Source: Porphyra umbilicalis (taxonomy: Eukaryota; Rhodophyta; Bangiophyceae; Bangiales; Bangiaceae). From it: a DNA stretch of 64,000 nt. Shown piece after piece: positions 58,544-64,000 of this stretch. Each line of letters opens with the position of its first letter. The stretch's first letter is position 1. Below the pieces are notes generated by a model. It was not told where the DNA came from. It was given only the letters and a program-made list of their open reading frames with translations, and did not search any database. The position numbers and the translations under genes were made by a program. The stretch spans positions 610,579 through 674,578 of the forward strand of contig KV918766.1 of the NCBI GenBank assembly GCA_002049455.2. The letters run 5' to 3'.

Positions 58544-58853
58544 TTAGTAGTTACTTCCCCCGTGTCCACGACACTCCCCCGTGCGCAGAACCGTCTTGAG
58601 GGTGAGCTCAGTCAACTCAGCCGCCTTGAGACACGCGGTGAAGGCCGCGATGGGAAGTGCCTTGGTCAGCAAGTCCGCGACCATGTCCCCCGTCGGTACG
58701 TACGTCGTATCGATGACCTTGGCGGCCACCTTCTCCCGTACAAAGTGGAAGGCCCCGCCGATTTGTTTGGTCCGCTGCGACGACACGTCGTTGTGCATGA
58801 GCGCACCTCTTTTATTGATGTCGCAACTAATCATATTGCGACTCAGGAGCAGC
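58544..58853 (-). mobile_element. Ty1/copia retrotransposon fragment (RNase H end)
   Basis: The minus frame contains CDINKRGALMHNDV, SQRTKQIGGAFHFVREKV and TTYVPTGDMVADLLTKALP, the end of a copia-type RNase H domain. It stops at 58544. Upstream polymerase sequence is missing; the fragment abuts opposite-strand Ty3-type sequence at about 58900. Confidence 0.85.
58574..58583 (-). other. Putative polypurine tract before a 3' LTR
   Basis: On the minus strand CACGGGGGAG is followed at 58573 by TGTCGTGGAC, the usual polypurine tract then TG start of an LTR. The LTR would extend toward about 58100; its other edge and a second copy were not found. Confidence 0.4.
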
Positions 58854-58934
58854 ATGTGGAACTCCTCAATGGCACGAAGGTGCCAATCACGAGACGGGGA
58901 GCCCCAAGGGGGCGCCCCGATGCTTCCATCTCGG

Positions 58935-59640
58935 TGGTCTGTGCTTGCACCGCGGGGACGGCTGCGCTGAAGCCGACCCGGAAGACCTGGGTTCAACCAG
59001 GACCCATTGCTCACGTTTCCGTGAGAAGTACCTACACGGGGCATGGCCTCGTGAAAGGGCGACCTTCCTTTTACCATAAGCATGGCATAAAGATCGCCCA
59101 AGGCCCTGCCATTATGATGGCAAATGAGCCAATAACTGTCCAGGTGACGCACCTGGGTGTCACGCCCTTACGGCGAACGACTGATATGACCATTGGATAT
59201 ATCGACGCCCATGAGGGGCCGACCTGTGAGATCTCAGAGAGTGAGCTCGAAGAGCTCGCGACGTCACCGAAGGAGATAAGAGAGCCTCCTTTCCCTGAGG
59301 TAGACGCTTCGACGGTGCCGACGGAATGGTCGGGGGCCGTGAAGGCCCTCCTCCAAAAACACGCCTGCCTCTGGGAGAGAAAGCTTGGCTTGACGCGAGG
59401 TGTTGAACGCCGGATCCGACTACAGCCTGGGGCTGTCCCAGAGAGACAGCACCCCTACAAGGCCGGGCCTATCGCCCGGGAGAGAGAGAAAGCGGAAGTC
59501 GAGCTTATGCGCTCGATGGAAGAGATTGAACCCGCCTGCTGTGGTATTGTTAGCGAAGCTTCTAGTAGGGATCCATTCGCGTTCTCAACGCTCAGGCAGC
59601 CACGTTGCATGAAATTGATGGCCCTGGTCTGTTTGATGGT
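58935..59640 (+). mobile_element. Ty3/gypsy retrotransposon fragment (protease-RT linker)
   Basis: The plus frame has WVQPGPIAHVSVRSTYTGHG, FYHKHGIKIAQGPAIM, VTHLGVTPLRRTTDMTIGYI, and then LLQKHACLWERKLGLTRGVE...QHPYKAGPIARERE, the segment just before reverse transcriptase in Ty3-type pol. It ends with MEEIEPACCGIVSEASSRDPF, after which similarity stops. Truncated at both ends and non-functional. Confidence 0.75.
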
Positions 59641-59650
59641 CACCCTCTAG

Positions 59651-61217
59651 GCCATGTGATTGGATGACCCCATCTGTACGCCCAATCACGCGTATCCACG
59701 TTTCAGCATTCGATGGCCTACGATCGCTCTGGTCCAGAAGGATTACACATGCGAGCGATTACAGCTTCCTCCAAAAGCGTTTACAGATGCCTTCCTGGAA
59801 CCCCCACTGTACTCCGCACAAGAGCCCCGAAATGGTCAGCAGCGCGCATCTTTGCGGCCATATCAGCACCGCGTCTCCGCCCTCTTCCGTCGTCTCGCCA
59901 TCTCGCCCCTCCGTCGGGCCTTTCACAGCACCCCTCCATCGTCGTCACCGCACCACCGTGCTCTCTCTTGGACGCGCTCGCCACATCCGCCCCTTTCTTT
60001 GCCCCCGCGCGCCGCATCCGCCCATTTCTTTCCCCCCCCCCTTCCCCCCCTCCGCACACCATGCACGTTGCGCTGCACTCAGGTACGTTTTTTCTTCAAT
60101 GTGTTCCTCGTCCTTCCCCGTCCCCCCCCCGAGCCCCAGCCGGGTTGTTTACTCTTCTGTTCTTCTTTTCTTGAAGCATCTGATCGCCTCTGCTGCCGAC
60201 CTCCCCCTGCGTGTGGCGGCGCGCCGGGTGCTGCGCTTGTCTGCCTTGCTGACCATTTCTTTGTGCTGAGAATCATACGACAAAGATGAAGATACCAAAT
60301 GGGGACCGACAATGGGGACGCTTTAACTGGAGAAGACAAAGGGACACAACAACAACTGGGAAAGAGGAAAGGGACCCAACGACGTCGTGGTCACAAGAGT
60401 GAAGGAGCAGAACGAAAGGCCTCATTACAGTGCTGAAGCTAGGAATTCTATGGCAGCATCGAAAAGAGACGCTCCCCCGATGTACAACCATTATGCTGAA
60501 TACTGCATCACATGATAAGTTAATTGCTCTGTCAGTCATCCCAACAATATTTGTAGAATGGGTGAAGCACTCGCTCGTGTGACGGGAAACACATTTGGCA
60601 CCTTAGGATAGAATCCTTAGTGTTTGAGCAAACGTTATTTTAGAGTTGGACACACCGTTCGACTCAGCTGATCGAGATCTGTCCTGTGAGGCTATCTCCA
60701 AGTCAATCTGATCGAATGTCAAGAACTGGTGGATGCGCACTGGTGACTACTGGCTTTTTTCAAAACTGTGTGTCTGTGTTCTCACGAAAAGTGGAAGCTT
60801 CGCTACCTGGTCCCTGCCCTGGGGGACCAACTTGTATCTGAGGTAGGAGCTGTTGTTGATGATGCAGTCGATATTGATGGAGAAAAACAAGAAAATTGTG
60901 ACCATGATCGCCGAATTCTATAGTTTCTGTTCTCTGGATGATGGTTTGTGCGGTCGAACTTGATCTGGCGTGGAGCCATCCTCCACTCTCCAATGCCCTC
61001 CTCGATGTGTTTGTGTGCGGCAACGCTCCAGCACTGCGCCATCCGCTTGCGCCGCTGCGCCATACCATCTGCGGCGCGTCTTAAGAGCTCACCCCGGCTT
61101 TGCTAGCGGCCATTTCCACCTCGTCCTTCCTACCCAGTTCCGGCATCGTTGTGTGGTGGTGCTTGCCACCCCCGTCGCTGCCCTTTCGGACGCGGCGCTC
61201 CCTCCTTGCGCGCCACC
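59651..61217. other. Intergenic
   Basis: 1.57 kb. The first ~150 bp may be decayed retroelement sequence. 59930-60150 is C/T-rich; 60290-60960 is the most AT-rich part of this region. The last 200 bp are the DUF1350 gene's 5' flank. No gene recognised. Confidence 0.45.
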
Positions 61218-62594
61218 ATGGCCGGCCAACGGACACCCGGCTTCCTGCCGCCCCCCGCGTCGGCGGTGCGCGCCGTCGGCGGTCGCCCCCGGGTGGCCGC
61301 CCGCCCCCCCGCTCGCCCCGCGGCCGCCCACCGCCGCCGGCAGCGGGCGGGCTGGGTCACCGCCGCCGCCGCGCGGCCGCGCGCCAACGCCGACGGTGAC
61401 GATGAAAAGCGGTGGACGTACGGCCCACCCTCCTCAGCGTCGCGCCCCGGCGCGAGCGACGACAACCCCTACACGTCGGCGACCGACAACTCGTCGTCTG
61501 CCTACACGGCCCAAGCGGCGGCGGCGGCCCCCCCCCCCGTGGACGAGTGGCTCCGCCTCAACGGCGCGGAGGTGCTGCTCCCCCCCGGCGGGGCGCGCCC
61601 CCGCGCCGTCCTCCACTTTATCGGCGGCGCCTTTGTCGGCGCCGCCCCCTCCTCTGCGTATGGCAACCTGCTGTCGCGCCTCTCCCGCCGGGGCTTGGCC
61701 ATCGTCGCCACCCCCGTCGTGCCGTCCATGGCACACGGCTCCCTGGCGGCGGCGACGGACGCGGCGTTTGCCGACGCGTGGGCGACGCTCACCCCCCGGT
61801 GGGCGGGGTGGATCCCCGTCGTCGGCTGTGGGCACAGCCTCGGCGCCAAACTCACGGCCATGGCCACGTCGTCGCCGGCGAGCCGCGTGACGCGCGTCGC
61901 CAACATCCTCCTCAGCTTCAACAACCCGTCGCTGCGGGAGAGCGTGCCCGTCTATGATCAGCTGGCGGGGGGGCTCAAGGCCGCCTCGGCCGCTGCCACC
62001 GCCGCCGCCGCGTCGCCGGCGGTGGCGGCGGGGGTGGCCGCCCTCGGCGGCGGCCTCGCCGAGTGGGCACGCCGCTCCCGCGCGGCGGGGGGGGTGCCCC
62101 CCGCGGGCCTCGACGCCGTCGAGCGATTTGGGCCGCTGCTCACCCAGTGGGCGCGCTCGGCGGGCGCCGGCACGGGCGCGGGCGCGGGCGCGGCGGCGGC
62201 CGCCGCCGCTGGCGCGGCGGGGGGTGACTTTGAGCCCCCCCCGCGCGAGACGGACGCGGCGATTGCGGCGCGCTACGCGGTCGCCCGGACGCTGGTGGTC
62301 AAGTTTCAAAACGACAGCCTCGACGCCAGCCCCGCGCTTGCCGCCACGCTCGTGGCCAAGCACGGCAAGAATGGGGTGGTGTACCGGGAGCTGGCGGGCT
62401 CCCACGTGACCCCACTGACGCCGGTCGTCGAGTTGCCGCCGGCGGGGGAGGGGGACGTGCTCGGGGCGGTTGGGCGGGCGGCGGCGGATAAGGTTACGGC
62501 TGAACTCGAAGGGGTCGTGACCATTATCGACGCGTTTGTGACGCTCGAGCTGGAGCGCATTGGCAGCAGCAAAGTGCTGTCGCAGAGCTCGTAG
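61218..62594 (+). CDS. DUF1350 family alpha/beta-hydrolase-like plastid protein
   Basis: 458 aa, single exon. The ATG at 61218 in CCACCATGG context is preferred to an in-frame ATG at 61149. Residues 1-65 are Arg/Ala/Pro-rich, like a transit peptide. The domain begins near VLHFIGGAFVGAAPSSAYGNLL (131-152), has VVGCGHSLGAKL with nucleophile-like S207, LLSFNNPSL (231-239), FEPPPRET (about 338-345) and LVVKFQNDSLD (359-369). H396 (GSHVTPL) could complete a Ser-Asp-His set with D366 or D369. DUF1350 is conserved in cyanobacteria and plastid-bearing eukaryotes, with no reaction known to me. A long Ala/Gly insert (about 256-336) separates the two halves. Confidence 0.87.
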   Translation: MAGQRTPGFLPPPASAVRAVGGRPRVAARPPARPAAAHRRRQRAGWVTAAAARPRANADGDDEKRWTYGPPSSASRPGASDDNPYTSATDNSSSAYTAQAAAAAPPPVDEWLRLNGAEVLLPPGGARPRAVLHFIGGAFVGAAPSSAYGNLLSRLSRRGLAIVATPVVPSMAHGSLAAATDAAFADAWATLTPRWAGWIPVVGCGHSLGAKLTAMATSSPASRVTRVANILLSFNNPSLRESVPVYDQLAGGLKAASAAATAAAASPAVAAGVAALGGGLAEWARRSRAAGGVPPAGLDAVERFGPLLTQWARSAGAGTGAGAGAAAAAAAGAAGGDFEPPPRETDAAIAARYAVARTLVVKFQNDSLDASPALAATLVAKHGKNGVVYRELAGSHVTPLTPVVELPPAGEGDVLGAVGRAAADKVTAELEGVVTIIDAFVTLELERIGSSKVLSQSS

Positions 62595-63059
62595 GCGGCC
62601 GCTGTTGACGCGGGCAGTAGCAGTCGGACGATGGGGGGGGGTGTGCGCTTTGAGTATTTTATTCGACGCAGTGCCGCGCGCTGCTTGGACAGGGTCGCCA
62701 TAGTTTTGCCACTCTTGGACGGTTGGTCCACGTGCTTGAACTACTCGTCCGACGCGTGCAAAACGAAACAGCGCGGGTTTTTCCACCAGCCGACCGCTGG
62801 CTGGGTCGGGCTCGCCACGCGGTTGGATGGCACGAGACACACGCGCGGTGCGCTCTACCCCGCGCTGCCCTGGCCCAGTCAACCCCTTTGCAACCGTTGC
62901 ACGAGCGACTCCAAGCACTCTGCCAATCTCCGGACAGGAGGCGCTGGCAATCTCACGGGCGCGACAGGTGGTCTTGCCCAACCCACTATCGCTTGGCTCG
63001 TACGTTTGCCACCCCCCTCCCCTCCCCCCCTCCCCAATCACGACCCGCGCCGCCGCCCC
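62595..63059. other. Convergent intergenic
   Basis: 465 bp between the DUF1350 and MAP kinase stop codons; 3' flanks only. Confidence 0.5.

Positions 63060-64000
<941 letters not shown>

Noticed and set aside
58985..59005. T-arm-like CCTGGGTTCAACCAGG suggesting a tRNA
   Set aside because: No matching D or anticodon arms, wrong loop size, and it lies inside the Ty3-type coding fragment.

Overview
This is GC-rich eukaryotic nuclear DNA. Genes are well spaced, each has none to three introns of about 180-360 bp, and proteins carry long Gly/Ala/Pro/Arg low-complexity stretches with many C or G homopolymer runs. Apparent plastid proteins (a ferrochelatase and an alpha/beta-hydrolase-like DUF1350 protein, both with transit-like N termini, and a cyanobacterial-style DnaJ), a BIN4-like topoisomerase VI partner and an SDP1-type lipase point to a photosynthetic eukaryote. 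I infer a bangiophyte red alga (Porphyra/Pyropia type) from this style; a GC-rich green alga is not excluded. No rRNA, tRNA or CRISPR array was seen.

Layout. 0-18 kb holds housekeeping genes: DnaJ (cut by the left edge), ABCE1, a multipass membrane protein, ferrochelatase, a degenerate HBS1-like GTPase and a UBC4/5-type E2. 18-36 kb holds an AspH-type hydroxylase, an SDP1-type patatin lipase, a BIN4-like protein, a second E2 nearly identical to the first but inverted, and a two-TM RING-H2 protein. 36.6-47.1 kb is one DNA transposon. 47-64 kb holds a secreted SMP-30-like propeller, a 1.2-kb derivative of the transposon, a RING membrane protein, a nested pair of small inverted-repeat elements, a Cys-rich secreted protein, retroelement fragments, a DUF1350 protein and a MAP kinase cut by the right edge.

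The most interesting system is the 10,471-bp transposon at 36586-47056. It has inverted termini starting CGTCGC, a 2-bp flanking repeat (CT), and subterminal arrays of CGAACAG/CTGTTCGG words that differ between its ends. Two genes run outward from a shared central region: a Plavaka/CACTA-like DDE transposase with one in-frame stop, and an unrecognised 1002-aa three-exon companion. A 1,196-bp element at 49584-50779 has the same kind of termini and both end-specific arrays in the opposite orientation, flanked by GT; it looks like a non-autonomous partner.

Two cross-cutting observations stand out. Eight of twelve introns I can place have a C at donor position +4 (GTRCGT). Four genes (SDP1-like, RING-H2, SMP-30-like, RING-HC) change frame within or next to long C/G runs, so they are probably single genes with run-length errors or polymorphisms rather than pseudogenes.
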